NCBI GenBank assembly: GCA_002345965.1
Contig: DDTF01000018.1
Location: forward strand, 186,201-250,200
Length of the DNA: 64,000 nucleotides
Origin: Flammeovirgaceae bacterium UBA2371
Lineage (GTDB): Bacteria; Bacteroidota; Bacteroidia; Cytophagales; Cyclobacteriaceae
Reading direction: 5' to 3'
Shown here in pieces: positions 36,471 through 44,857 of this stretch. Position 1 is the stretch's first letter; every line of letters starts with the position of its first letter. A program made the position numbers and the translations under genes. Under the pieces are notes generated by a model. That model was not told the origin of the DNA. It saw nothing but the letters and a program-made list of their open reading frames with translations, and did no database searches.

Positions 36471-38198
36471 ATGATAAAGATATTAAGCTGCGCTATTCTT
36501 TCCCTGTCTTTCAGCCTGTCCTATGGTCAAAATTATAAGGCACTTGTAGGTGCCACTTTGATAAATAGCAATGGCGATAAACCCGTGGCTGAGGCAGTGG
36601 TGTTGATCAAAGACAACAAAATTGAAAAAACTGGCCGGCAGGGAAAGATGAAGATTCCTGCCAATGCCGAAATCATTGATGTAAAGGGAAAATATATTAT
36701 TCCTGGCCTGATTGACTCCCATGTTCACTTCTTCCAATCTGGTGGCCTCTACACACGTCCTGACGCCATTGATTTAAGAGCGGTTGTTCCATACGAAGAG
36801 GAATTGAGTAACATCAAGAAAAGATTATCGCGCACTTTTGCCAGCTATTTGCGTGCCGGTGTTACATCCGTAGCAGATGTGGGCGGTCCTATGCTCAATT
36901 TTGATATTCGGGCAGAGGCCGCAGCTACCGCATTGGCTCCGCGAGTTATTGTAGCGGGTCCACTGATTTCTACCGTTGCCAATCCAAAACTGGATGCCGG
37001 AGATCCTCCTATTGTAAAAGTAGCGACAACAGAAGAAGTGGATCAGCTGGTGCAAAAACTGGCCGATCAAAAAGCAGATCTGATCAAAATCTGGTTTATC
37101 GTTTCTCCTCAACTCAACTTTGCAGACAATCTCAAGCTAATTCAACACACCATTAATCAAAGTCATGCCAAAGGAATACGAGTGGCTGTTCATGCCACAC
37201 AATTGGCTACTGCAAAAGAATCAGTAAAGGCGGGTGCGGACATTCTCGTGCACAGCGTAGACGACAAGGAAGTAGATGATGAGTTTATACAATTACTAAA
37301 ACAACATGGCACCATATATACCTCCAGCATCAGTGTATTGGATGGTTATGTTAGAACTTTTACACAGCAATTTGATTTTATTCCGGTTGATTTTGCTATT
37401 GCTGATCCTCTTTTTATGGGATCACTTTTTGACTTGAAGCAAATACCCGCTGAGCAATTGCCAGCAAATACCAAAACGATGATGGCTAATCCAGAGCAAC
37501 CATTAACAAATGCCTTGCAGCGCGTGGAGATTGCTATGAAAAACCTGAAGAAACTTCAGGATGCAGGTGTAATCATAGCCACAGGTACCGATGCGGGAAA
37601 TATTGGAACCCTACATGCTTCCTCCATGCATCAGGAATTGGCCATTATGCAAAAGGCCGGTTTGTCACCCAATCAAATTTTAATCAATTCAACGTTGAAT
37701 GGCGCCAAACTAATGGGTAAAGAAAAAGAATTAGGATCTGTCACTTCCGGAAAATTGGCTGACTTGGTTATTCTAAATGCTAACCCACTGGAAGACATCA
37801 AAAACTATAGCGCCATTGATGCTGTGATGAAGGATGGAAAAATTTTTCAGGTTATAAATATTTTAACCCCCACGCCTGAAGAAATCGTACAACGCCAGTT
37901 GGTTGCATACAATGCTCACGATCTGGAAAGTTTCCTCTCTGTCTATAGCCCCGATATAAAGTTGTACAACTTCCCGCAAGAACTTATTCTGGAAGGCATG
38001 GACCCTATGCGAGATAGATATTCTACAAGATTTGAAAGCAAAAACCTGCATGCAGAGGTATTGAGCAGAAGTGTAATGGGCGATTATGTGATCGACCATG
38101 AAAGGGTGACTGGGATGAGAGCGGAAAAGGTAGAAGCTACCATTATATATCATGTAAGTGAGGGCTTGATCGATAAAGTCTGGTTCATCATCCGATGA
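36471..38198 (+). CDS. Exported amidohydrolase with C-terminal SnoaL-like domain
   Basis: The 575-residue protein has a signal peptide (ends LSYGQ), an amidohydrolase barrel of the imidazolonepropionase-like group (about 22-460) and a separate C-terminal domain of the SnoaL/NTF2 type (about 466-575). The metal-binding motif is DSHVHFF (His84, His86); further ligands are in AVHATQ, LVHSVDD and ATGTDAGN. The C-terminal part reads VQRQLVAYNAHDLESFLSVY, a standard SnoaL start. It probably hydrolyses a cyclic amide or peptide bond in the periplasm; the SnoaL half may add a binding site or dimer interface. It is divergent from the TonB receptor. Confidence 0.85.
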   Translation: MIKILSCAILSLSFSLSYGQNYKALVGATLINSNGDKPVAEAVVLIKDNKIEKTGRQGKMKIPANAEIIDVKGKYIIPGLIDSHVHFFQSGGLYTRPDAIDLRAVVPYEEELSNIKKRLSRTFASYLRAGVTSVADVGGPMLNFDIRAEAAATALAPRVIVAGPLISTVANPKLDAGDPPIVKVATTEEVDQLVQKLADQKADLIKIWFIVSPQLNFADNLKLIQHTINQSHAKGIRVAVHATQLATAKESVKAGADILVHSVDDKEVDDEFIQLLKQHGTIYTSSISVLDGYVRTFTQQFDFIPVDFAIADPLFMGSLFDLKQIPAEQLPANTKTMMANPEQPLTNALQRVEIAMKNLKKLQDAGVIIATGTDAGNIGTLHASSMHQELAIMQKAGLSPNQILINSTLNGAKLMGKEKELGSVTSGKLADLVILNANPLEDIKNYSAIDAVMKDGKIFQVINILTPTPEEIVQRQLVAYNAHDLESFLSVYSPDIKLYNFPQELILEGMDPMRDRYSTRFESKNLHAEVLSRSVMGDYVIDHERVTGMRAEKVEATIIYHVSEGLIDKVWFIIR

Positions 38199-38275
38199 AG
38201 AATTTAATCTCCTGCCATCGAGGTGATTTGAATTTATTTTAACTTCTTAACTTCGTGCCCGCAAAAATCCTTGAT

Positions 38276-38818
38276 ATGAAATTAACTGCCCGCAATACCC
38301 ACCGCGACATCGCCTATTTTTACGTAGGATTAATTATAGCCTTTGCTTTCTCTGGCATATTTCTAAATCACCGAAGAACTCTAAACCCAAGGCGGTATAC
38401 GCATGATACCAAAGAGATCCAGATAACGCCATTAACCAAAGAACAGGTAAGCGATGCTTTTATCGCTCAGTTCACCAGTGAACAAAACATTGAAGATGAA
38501 TTAAGGCGCTTTCAGGCAACGGAAGAAGAGCTAGTGATATCCTATGCCTCCAACGATGTAAAAATCAATTTAGCAACGGGCGAGGGAAATATCATTACTT
38601 ATCGCACTATCCCTCTATTGGGTCAGATGACCATTCTTCATCAGGATACCAGCAACTGGTGGATCTACTACTCTGATTTCTTTGGAGCCGCCATGTTGGT
38701 CATAGCCTTTACAGGCATGTTTATAGAAAAAGGCAAAAACAGCTTCAGAAGCAGGGGCTTCAAACTGGCATTGCTCGGAATAATATTTCCATTGATTTTC
38801 CTGTTTTTGTTGTCATAA
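38276..38818 (+). CDS. PepSY-associated transmembrane protein
   Basis: I use the ATG at 38276 (MKLTARNTHRDIAYFYVGLI); the frame also has a GTG at 38255. The 180-residue protein has an N-terminal membrane helix (about 12-30), a periplasmic middle part with a PepSY-like fold (about 45-115), a second helix (about 130-150, ending FTGMFIEKGKNSFR) and a third (about 160-180). These proteins are related to the membrane parts of PepSY-TM iron-uptake-associated proteins; several lie near TonB receptors, as here, but they are not in the same transcript. Function is not established. Confidence 0.75.
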   Translation: MKLTARNTHRDIAYFYVGLIIAFAFSGIFLNHRRTLNPRRYTHDTKEIQITPLTKEQVSDAFIAQFTSEQNIEDELRRFQATEEELVISYASNDVKINLATGEGNIITYRTIPLLGQMTILHQDTSNWWIYYSDFFGAAMLVIAFTGMFIEKGKNSFRSRGFKLALLGIIFPLIFLFLLS

Positions 38819-38880
38819 TTTTTCCCGTCTTAGATACGGCCTTTAGCCTGTCAAAACCTTTTCCGAGCGTTTACCATAAC

Positions 38881-38906
38881 TTTATTGGAGTATAACCTCC
38901 AATAAA
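38881..38906. repeat. Perfect 10-base inverted repeat between PepSY and BNR genes
   Basis: TTTATTGGAG and CTCCAATAAA are separated by TATAAC. It lies 62 bases after the PepSY stop and 51 bases before the BNR gene start. The GC content is low and a T-run follows after four bases (CATTTTTATA), so it may be a weak terminator, or an operator of the BNR gene. Confidence 0.6.
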
Positions 38907-38957
38907 CCATTTTTATATAATGCTCTTAGTGTTCCATTTTTAATTCAACCCTTATTT

Positions 38958-41900
38958 ATGACTTCGTCAATCTATCGATTTCTGGCGCTACTTTTTTTTA
39001 GTTCCATTGGCTTACAAACCAACGCCCAAACCTCTTCTTCTGACTCCACGTTTTTTAAGGCCCTTACCTTTCGCAACGTAGGCCCTACACGTGGGGGCCG
39101 CTCCACCACAGTACAAGGAGCTGTAAAGCAGCCCGGTACTTTTTACATGGGCACTACCGGAGGCGGTGTTTGGAAAACAACAGATTATGGAATCAATTGG
39201 TCCAATATTTCTGATGGATATTTTAAATCTCCCTCTATAGGTACAATAAAAGTATATCAGGAAGATCCTAATATTATTTTTGTGGGCACCGGGTCTGATG
39301 GTATTCGTTCCAACATCATCGTGGGAGATGGTATGTACAAATCTGAAAATGCCGGAAAGACATGGACCCATATTGGACTGGAAAAAGCAGGGCAAATCGG
39401 AGCGGTGGAAATTCACCCATCCAACCCCAATTTGGTATTTGTGGCCGCACAAGGTCAACCTTTCAATCCGAATAAAGAAAGAGGGGTGTACAGAACCAAA
39501 GACGGTGGTAAGAGTTGGCAAAACGTACTTTACGTTTCTGATAGCGTAGGTGCGGTGGACATAGAATTTGCCCCCAACAACCCCAACATTATCTATGCAG
39601 CCATGTGGCGCAACGAGCGAAAGCCATGGACCATCATTAGTGGTGCCAACAAGATTGGGGGTATTTACAAATCCGTGGATGGTGGCGATAATTGGAAAAA
39701 AGTGACCAAGGGGTTGCCTCAGGGTTTGATAGGAAAAATTGATTTTGCTGTTTCCCCTGCGGATCCCAACAGACTTTATGCGCTAATTGAAGCACCCAAA
39801 GAAGAGCGTGGTGTGTATCGTTCCGATGATCAGGGAGAGTCATTTACTTTAGTCAGTAACAAAAAAGAACTTACTGACAGGCCTTTTTATTATTGTAACA
39901 TAGATGCCAACCCACTTAATGCAGATGTAATTTTTGTGTTGGCTACCAATTTTTATAAATCAACTGATGCAGGGAAAAAATGGAAGGAGATTGACCCTCC
40001 TCATGGAGACAATCACGATATGTGGATCAACCCCACGGACACTTCTCAGTTTATCCAATCCAACGATGGTGGCGCCAACATTACTACCAACGGAGGAAGG
40101 TCTTGGTCAACTCAGGATAACCAACCTACAGCTGAATTGTATCAGGTAGAAGTTGACGATCAATATCCTTACTGGCTCTATGCTGGTCAGCAAGACAACA
40201 GTACCATCGCTTTACCTTCACTTCCACCGTACGATGCTCCAGGTGGTGCTCGTACTTTCTGGATGGCCGTAGGTGGTTGCGAAACAGGTCCAGCAGTTCC
40301 CAAACCAGGAAATCCGAATATTGTGTATTCTAATTGCAAAGGAAACTTCGGAGTATACGACAAGCGTTCTGGACAGGAGCGTCAATATCATGTTGGCGCA
40401 ATGAATATTTATGGCCATAATCCCAGAGACCTTAAATACAGGTTTCAGCGCGTGTCGCCTATCTATGTTTCATCTCACAATCCTGATGTGGTGTACCATG
40501 GATCTCAATTTTTGCACAAGACTACAGACGATGGAGTTACATGGGAGACCCTATCAGGTGATTTGACTGCCAACGAACCTGGCAAACAAGTTATTTCGGG
40601 TTCACCAATCACAAGAGATGTGACAGGTGAAGAGTATTATAGTACGCTCTATGAAATCAACGAATCGAAATTAAAAGAAGGATTGATTTGGGTTGGGGCA
40701 AATGATGGGCCCATTCATGTAACAAAAGATGGCGGAAAGAATTGGGAAAATGTAACTCCAAAAAGTTTACCACCCGGTGGACGCGTGGATTGCATCGAAC
40801 CTTCTCCTCATCAAGAAGGAAAAGCTTATGCGGCTATTCTTCGCTACCAGTTAGGTGACTGGATGCCTTATATCTATAAAACCACGGACTACGGGAAAAG
40901 CTGGTCGCTGTTAACATCAGGAAAAAATGGAATACCTGAAGGATTTCCTGTCAGAACAGTCCGTGAAGATCCTGACATGGAAGGATTGTTGTACGCTGGA
41001 ACAGAATACGGTTTATTCATATCATTCAACGATGGCGCTACCTGGCAATCCTTCCAGCAGAACCTGCCCATTACACCCATAACCGATCTGAAAGTATTTA
41101 GAAAAGATTTGATAGTTTCTACAATGGGAAGATCATTCTGGGTGCTGGATAATATTTCTCCATTGCACGAACTAAGTAAAGCCAGATCAGCCCAATCGGC
41201 ATTCTTGTTTAAACCCGATGATGCTTTTCGCTTGCATTATCGTGGTACAAGCAAAAATGATGTACCCTACTATCCAAGCCCTGGTGTTACCATCGACTAT
41301 CACCTGAAATCAAAACCTGCACTAGACATAAAACTGGAAATCATAAATCCTGATAATCGGGTAATCAGAACTTTCACCAGTCAGGTACCTCCGAAAGACA
41401 CCACAAAAGTTGGTGTTGATATGGCCACTGGATTTGAAACGCGAAGAACCAAATCAGACATTAGCAAAGATGCCGGTACTCATCGATTCCGCTGGGACCT
41501 ATCTCATGAAGGACCATGGGATAAAAACCCTTCCAGAAGTTTGCGTGGAGGACCAATAGCACGACCTGGCATTTACCAGGCCAGGCTTACAGTGGATGGT
41601 CAAACACAAACGCAATCTTTTGAAGTGAAAGTTGATCCAAAATTGGATTTGGGTAAAACAAGCTTAGAGGACATAAAAGCTCAGGAAAATCTCTCTTTGC
41701 AAGTTGTGGCATTGGAAGACTCTGCCAAGCGAGTGGCTGAAGAAATAAAGTCTCGTAGAAAAGAGTTAGAAACGCTTATCAAAGCCGGCACAAAGAAAAA
41801 ACAAAACATGCAGGAAGACCAAAGACTAGCTCAAATCCTGGATCAACTAGAAACTGCTGATGGCATTTACATGAAACCCATGTTGATAGATCAGTTGCGA

Positions 41901-42029
41901 TACCTGAGATCAATGTTGAACCAAGCTGATCAAAAACCTGGAAAAGATGCATTTGATCGATATGAAGAGCTAAAAAATCGGTTCAATACGATTATGACTC
42001 CTTATGTCAAGTTAGGTCCTAAAATGTAA
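38958..42029 (+). CDS. Large exported BNR/sortilin-type beta-propeller protein
   Basis: The 1023-residue protein has a signal peptide (ends LQTNAQ) and many BNR Asp-box repeats (SxDxGxxW), for example TTDYGINWSN, SENAGKTWTH, TKDGGKSWQN, SVDGGDNWKK, KTTDDGVTWE and KTTDYGKSWS, spread over about 40-730, enough for two propellers of the VPS10/sortilin or glycosyl-hydrolase-like type. A beta-sandwich (about 770-890) and a C-terminal coiled coil (about 900-1020, VAEEIKSRRKELETLIKAGT) follow. The family is common in Bacteroidota and often named a glycosyl hydrolase, but no catalytic residues are evident. It may bind sugars or proteins at the cell surface. It ends at a strong terminator. Confidence 0.85.
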   Translation: MTSSIYRFLALLFFSSIGLQTNAQTSSSDSTFFKALTFRNVGPTRGGRSTTVQGAVKQPGTFYMGTTGGGVWKTTDYGINWSNISDGYFKSPSIGTIKVYQEDPNIIFVGTGSDGIRSNIIVGDGMYKSENAGKTWTHIGLEKAGQIGAVEIHPSNPNLVFVAAQGQPFNPNKERGVYRTKDGGKSWQNVLYVSDSVGAVDIEFAPNNPNIIYAAMWRNERKPWTIISGANKIGGIYKSVDGGDNWKKVTKGLPQGLIGKIDFAVSPADPNRLYALIEAPKEERGVYRSDDQGESFTLVSNKKELTDRPFYYCNIDANPLNADVIFVLATNFYKSTDAGKKWKEIDPPHGDNHDMWINPTDTSQFIQSNDGGANITTNGGRSWSTQDNQPTAELYQVEVDDQYPYWLYAGQQDNSTIALPSLPPYDAPGGARTFWMAVGGCETGPAVPKPGNPNIVYSNCKGNFGVYDKRSGQERQYHVGAMNIYGHNPRDLKYRFQRVSPIYVSSHNPDVVYHGSQFLHKTTDDGVTWETLSGDLTANEPGKQVISGSPITRDVTGEEYYSTLYEINESKLKEGLIWVGANDGPIHVTKDGGKNWENVTPKSLPPGGRVDCIEPSPHQEGKAYAAILRYQLGDWMPYIYKTTDYGKSWSLLTSGKNGIPEGFPVRTVREDPDMEGLLYAGTEYGLFISFNDGATWQSFQQNLPITPITDLKVFRKDLIVSTMGRSFWVLDNISPLHELSKARSAQSAFLFKPDDAFRLHYRGTSKNDVPYYPSPGVTIDYHLKSKPALDIKLEIINPDNRVIRTFTSQVPPKDTTKVGVDMATGFETRRTKSDISKDAGTHRFRWDLSHEGPWDKNPSRSLRGGPIARPGIYQARLTVDGQTQTQSFEVKVDPKLDLGKTSLEDIKAQENLSLQVVALEDSAKRVAEEIKSRRKELETLIKAGTKKKQNMQEDQRLAQILDQLETADGIYMKPMLIDQLRYLRSMLNQADQKPGKDAFDRYEELKNRFNTIMTPYVKLGPKM

Positions 42030-42047
42030 TCGTTTTATATCCTCTTA

Positions 42048-42087
42048 AATAAGTCTGTTCTGATCATCAGGACAGACTTATTTTTTT
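42048..42087 (+). terminator. Strong rho-independent terminator after the BNR gene
   Basis: A 15- to 17-base stem (AATAAGTCTGTTCTG at 42048-42062 with its complement up to 42082, one G-T wobble) is followed by seven T's (42081-42087). It starts 19 bases after the BNR stop. Confidence 0.92.
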
Positions 42088-42187
42088 ATGGCTGGCCGGT
42101 CATTTATCCCCTGTGCTTGCCTTCAATTTTTAATTGAGCTTGGTTCACTTAAATTGTACAACCATTTAAAATGCGAATAACTTCAAA

Positions 42188-43018
42188 ATGAATGCAATCA
42201 ATACAATAGCATTCCTATTGTTCTCCATGGTCAATTTTACAGTGGCCTTTTCACAACAATTGAAGTTAACTACTTCCTCTGATTCGGCCTTGTATTATTA
42301 CTATGAGGGATGGAGGCAGGTAATGGATGAGGGGAATTATACTGAATCCGAAGTCGCTTATCGAAAAATGATGTCGTTTGATAAAGATTTCTTGGTGGGC
42401 CTGAGTCTTTTGGGCAGAATCACACGTGATTTAAAAGAGAGACAGGACATAGAACAAGCATTGGTAAAAAGAAAAAAAGAAGTTGATGGGGATGAGCAGC
42501 GATTGCTAAGCAATTACATTGAATTGGTGAAACTAACCAATTTGCGCGAAATCGATCCTGACGAAGCAGTAATTCAAATGGAGAAAGTTTTCCAATCTGC
42601 AGAAGAAAATTTGAGACCACTCGTTCATCGATATCGAGATGAGATCTATTACATGGCCGAGTACATTGAAGTATTGCACCACAACCATGGCCCCCAATTG
42701 GCCCTGGATTCACTTTACCATTTGGCCAATACGCAACAAAGACAAGAACCTTTTATATTAGGATATGCTGCCAGCATGGAAGCAGAAGCTGGCAACTTCA
42801 CCAAAGCCCTGGAACAGGCTGCTGCATTATCCAACAAAATGGTGAATACGCAATCTCCAAAACCCTATGTCGTGTACAGCGATATCTATTTTAAGATGGG
42901 AAATTACGAAAGAGCTCAAGAATACATTCAGTCTGCCCTGGGGCTTGACGCGGGAAACATAGATGCTCAGCGTTTAGAAAGAAAAATCGTAGATCAACTC
43001 AATAAAGTAAAACCGTAG
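42188..43018 (+). CDS. Exported TPR-containing protein
   Basis: The 276-residue protein has a signal peptide (ends VAFSQ) and helical repeats of the TPR type: YYEGWRQVMDEGNYTESEVAYRKMMSFDKDF (about 36-66), ALDSLYHLANTQQRQEPFI, and a good final copy PYVVYSDIYFKMGNYERAQEYIQSALGLDAG (about 222-252). It should serve as a periplasmic protein-binding scaffold. It ends 3 bases before the M20 amidase, so they form an operon, possibly with the TfoX-N gene that follows. Confidence 0.78.
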   Translation: MNAINTIAFLLFSMVNFTVAFSQQLKLTTSSDSALYYYYEGWRQVMDEGNYTESEVAYRKMMSFDKDFLVGLSLLGRITRDLKERQDIEQALVKRKKEVDGDEQRLLSNYIELVKLTNLREIDPDEAVIQMEKVFQSAEENLRPLVHRYRDEIYYMAEYIEVLHHNHGPQLALDSLYHLANTQQRQEPFILGYAASMEAEAGNFTKALEQAAALSNKMVNTQSPKPYVVYSDIYFKMGNYERAQEYIQSALGLDAGNIDAQRLERKIVDQLNKVKP

Positions 43019-43021
43019 TGT

Positions 43022-44311
43022 ATGAAATACATCCTAACCATTGCTCTTCTTACAATTTTCAGTTACAATATTATTGCTCAAAATCAAATTAAGGCAAGTG
43101 CTCAAAGACTGGAGGCACGAATAAAAGCCCTTTCTCAATATGGAGCCAATCCTGAGGGTGGTGTAAGCAGAGTGGCTTACAGCGAAGCTGACATTGCTGG
43201 CAGGGCTTACGTATTGCAATTGATGCGCGATGCAGGATTGGAAGTACGCATCGATGCAGCAGGCAATATTATTGGCAAAAGAAAAGGGAAAAACAATAAC
43301 CTGCCTTCTATTGCCTTTGGTTCTCATATCGATAGCGTGCCTGGTGGGGGCAATTACGATGGGGATGTAGGTTCTTTGGGGGCTATAGAATGCATCGAAC
43401 TAATGAATGAGAATAAAATAGTAACTGAGCATCCAGTGGAAGTTTTTATTTTTCAAAACGAGGAAGGCGGGCTGGTAGGTAGTGAAGCCATTAGCGGTAT
43501 CCTCACCGATGAAGAACTTTCTTTGATCAGCAGTAGCGGCAAAACCCTACGGCAGGGTATGATTGACATTGGTGGCGATCCTAACCGCTTTCGTGAAGCA
43601 GCACGAAAAAAGGGTGACTTCAAAGCTTTTCTTGAGCTGCATATCGAACAAGGGGGATTTTTAGATGCGGAAGGCATTAACATTGGCGTAGTGGAAGGGA
43701 TCGTAGGCATTAAGCAATGGATGGTCACATTTCAGGGAAAAGCCAATCATGCTGGCACCACTCCCATGGATAAACGTCAGGATGCCATGCTTGCGGCTGC
43801 CCGATTTGTGGTGGAAACCAATCGAATAGCACGCTCAATTCCAGGTAGGCAGGTAGCCACCAATGGAAAGATCAAAGCAGAGCCTGGCGCTCCAAATGTG
43901 ATTCCCGGAAAAGTAGAAATGACACTTGAGATTCGCGATTTGAATTTTGAAAAAATGCTTTCCGTCTTTGAAATGATAAAAGCAGCCGCTGTTACCATTG
44001 AAAATGAAACTGGGGTATCTATACGGTATGAAAATTTAAATGAGGATATACCCGCTGTAACTGACAAGCGCATTCAAGACATGATCGCTGCTGCGGCTAA
44101 GGACCTGAACCTATCCTACAAATACATGCCTAGCGGGGCTGGCCACGACACACAAGACATGGCCCGTATTGCCCCTACAGGAATGGTCTTTGTTCCAAGC
44201 AAAGATGGAATTAGTCACTCTCCTAAAGAGTATACATCACCTGAAGACATGGCTAATGGGGCAAGCGTATTGTTACAAACCATTTTAAAGTTGGACAAGG
44301 CAAAATTTTAA
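43022..44311 (+). CDS. Exported M20-family amidase (carbamoylase/allantoate-amidohydrolase-like)
   Basis: The 429-residue protein has a signal peptide (ends NIIAQ). It carries the metal motifs of the M20 hydantoinase-carbamoylase branch: GSHIDSVPGGGNYDGDVGSLG (about 98-118), FIFQNEEGGLVGS (about 141-153), the HIEQGG block (about 204) and the C-terminal GAGHDTQDMARIAPTGMVFV (about 376-395). The dimer domain has ANHAGTTPMDKRQDA. Its homologues act in the cytosol on N-carbamoyl amino acids, ureidoglycolate or allantoate; this copy is exported, so a periplasmic amide or peptide is the more likely substrate. It is in an operon with the TPR protein and the TfoX-N protein (4-base gap). Confidence 0.87.
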   Translation: MKYILTIALLTIFSYNIIAQNQIKASAQRLEARIKALSQYGANPEGGVSRVAYSEADIAGRAYVLQLMRDAGLEVRIDAAGNIIGKRKGKNNNLPSIAFGSHIDSVPGGGNYDGDVGSLGAIECIELMNENKIVTEHPVEVFIFQNEEGGLVGSEAISGILTDEELSLISSSGKTLRQGMIDIGGDPNRFREAARKKGDFKAFLELHIEQGGFLDAEGINIGVVEGIVGIKQWMVTFQGKANHAGTTPMDKRQDAMLAAARFVVETNRIARSIPGRQVATNGKIKAEPGAPNVIPGKVEMTLEIRDLNFEKMLSVFEMIKAAAVTIENETGVSIRYENLNEDIPAVTDKRIQDMIAAAAKDLNLSYKYMPSGAGHDTQDMARIAPTGMVFVPSKDGISHSPKEYTSPEDMANGASVLLQTILKLDKAKF

Positions 44312-44315
44312 GTGT

Positions 44316-44726
44316 ATGGCATACAATGAGAAGTTGGCTGACCGCATGCGAGAAAAGTTGATGGGGCTAAAAAAGCTGGAGGAAAAAAAGATGATGGGAG
44401 GTTTGTGCTTTCTTTATAAAACCAAAATGTGCAGTGGCATCGTAAAGGATGAGCTTATGGTAAGGGTAATTGAAAGTCGATATGAAGAAGCCTTTTCCCA
44501 CCCATACTGTAGGGAGATGGATTTTACAGGCAGGCCATTGAAAGGATTTGTTTATGTATCCCCGGATGGATTTAAAAAGGACAATGACCTTTCTTATTGG
44601 CTTGATATGGGTATCGAATATGTGGAATCCTTGCCCAGAGTTAAATTGAAAAAAAAGGTTGACAATCCCCTCAGCAGTAAAACCTCCACTAAAAAAGTGG
44701 GCCAAAAAACAAGGCGGAATAAATGA
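44316..44726 (+). CDS. TfoX/Sxy N-terminal domain protein
   Basis: The 136-residue protein consists of one TfoX N-terminal domain (about 5-105; KKLEEKKMMGGLCFLYKTKMCSGIVKDELMVRV) and a basic tail (KVDNPLSSKTSTKKVGQKTRRNK). In gamma-proteobacteria this domain is fused to a C-terminal part that activates CRP-dependent competence; stand-alone copies elsewhere have no known role. It follows the M20 gene after 4 bases. The basic tail suggests nucleic-acid contact, but that is inference. Confidence 0.85.
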   Translation: MAYNEKLADRMREKLMGLKKLEEKKMMGGLCFLYKTKMCSGIVKDELMVRVIESRYEEAFSHPYCREMDFTGRPLKGFVYVSPDGFKKDNDLSYWLDMGIEYVESLPRVKLKKKVDNPLSSKTSTKKVGQKTRRNK

Positions 44727-44808
44727 CGGTAAAACACTGGTTATTTTATTTAAATCTTGGTCAATCTTAAAATTCTCAACAATTTGAAGTCCGTTTAAAA
44801 AAATCCAC

Positions 44809-44838
44809 TTTGGTCTAATTCCTTTTTGAGGTAGTTTG
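44809..44838 (+). promoter_or_regulatory. Possible Bacteroidota-type promoter
   Basis: TTTG (44809-44812), then 19 bases, then TAGTTTG (44832-44838), one base shorter than the -7 consensus TAnnTTTG. It is 19 bases before the ATG at 44858, so a leader of about 12 bases would result. Confidence 0.42.
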
Positions 44839-44857
44839 TCCAGTCAAATTCTGTTGC

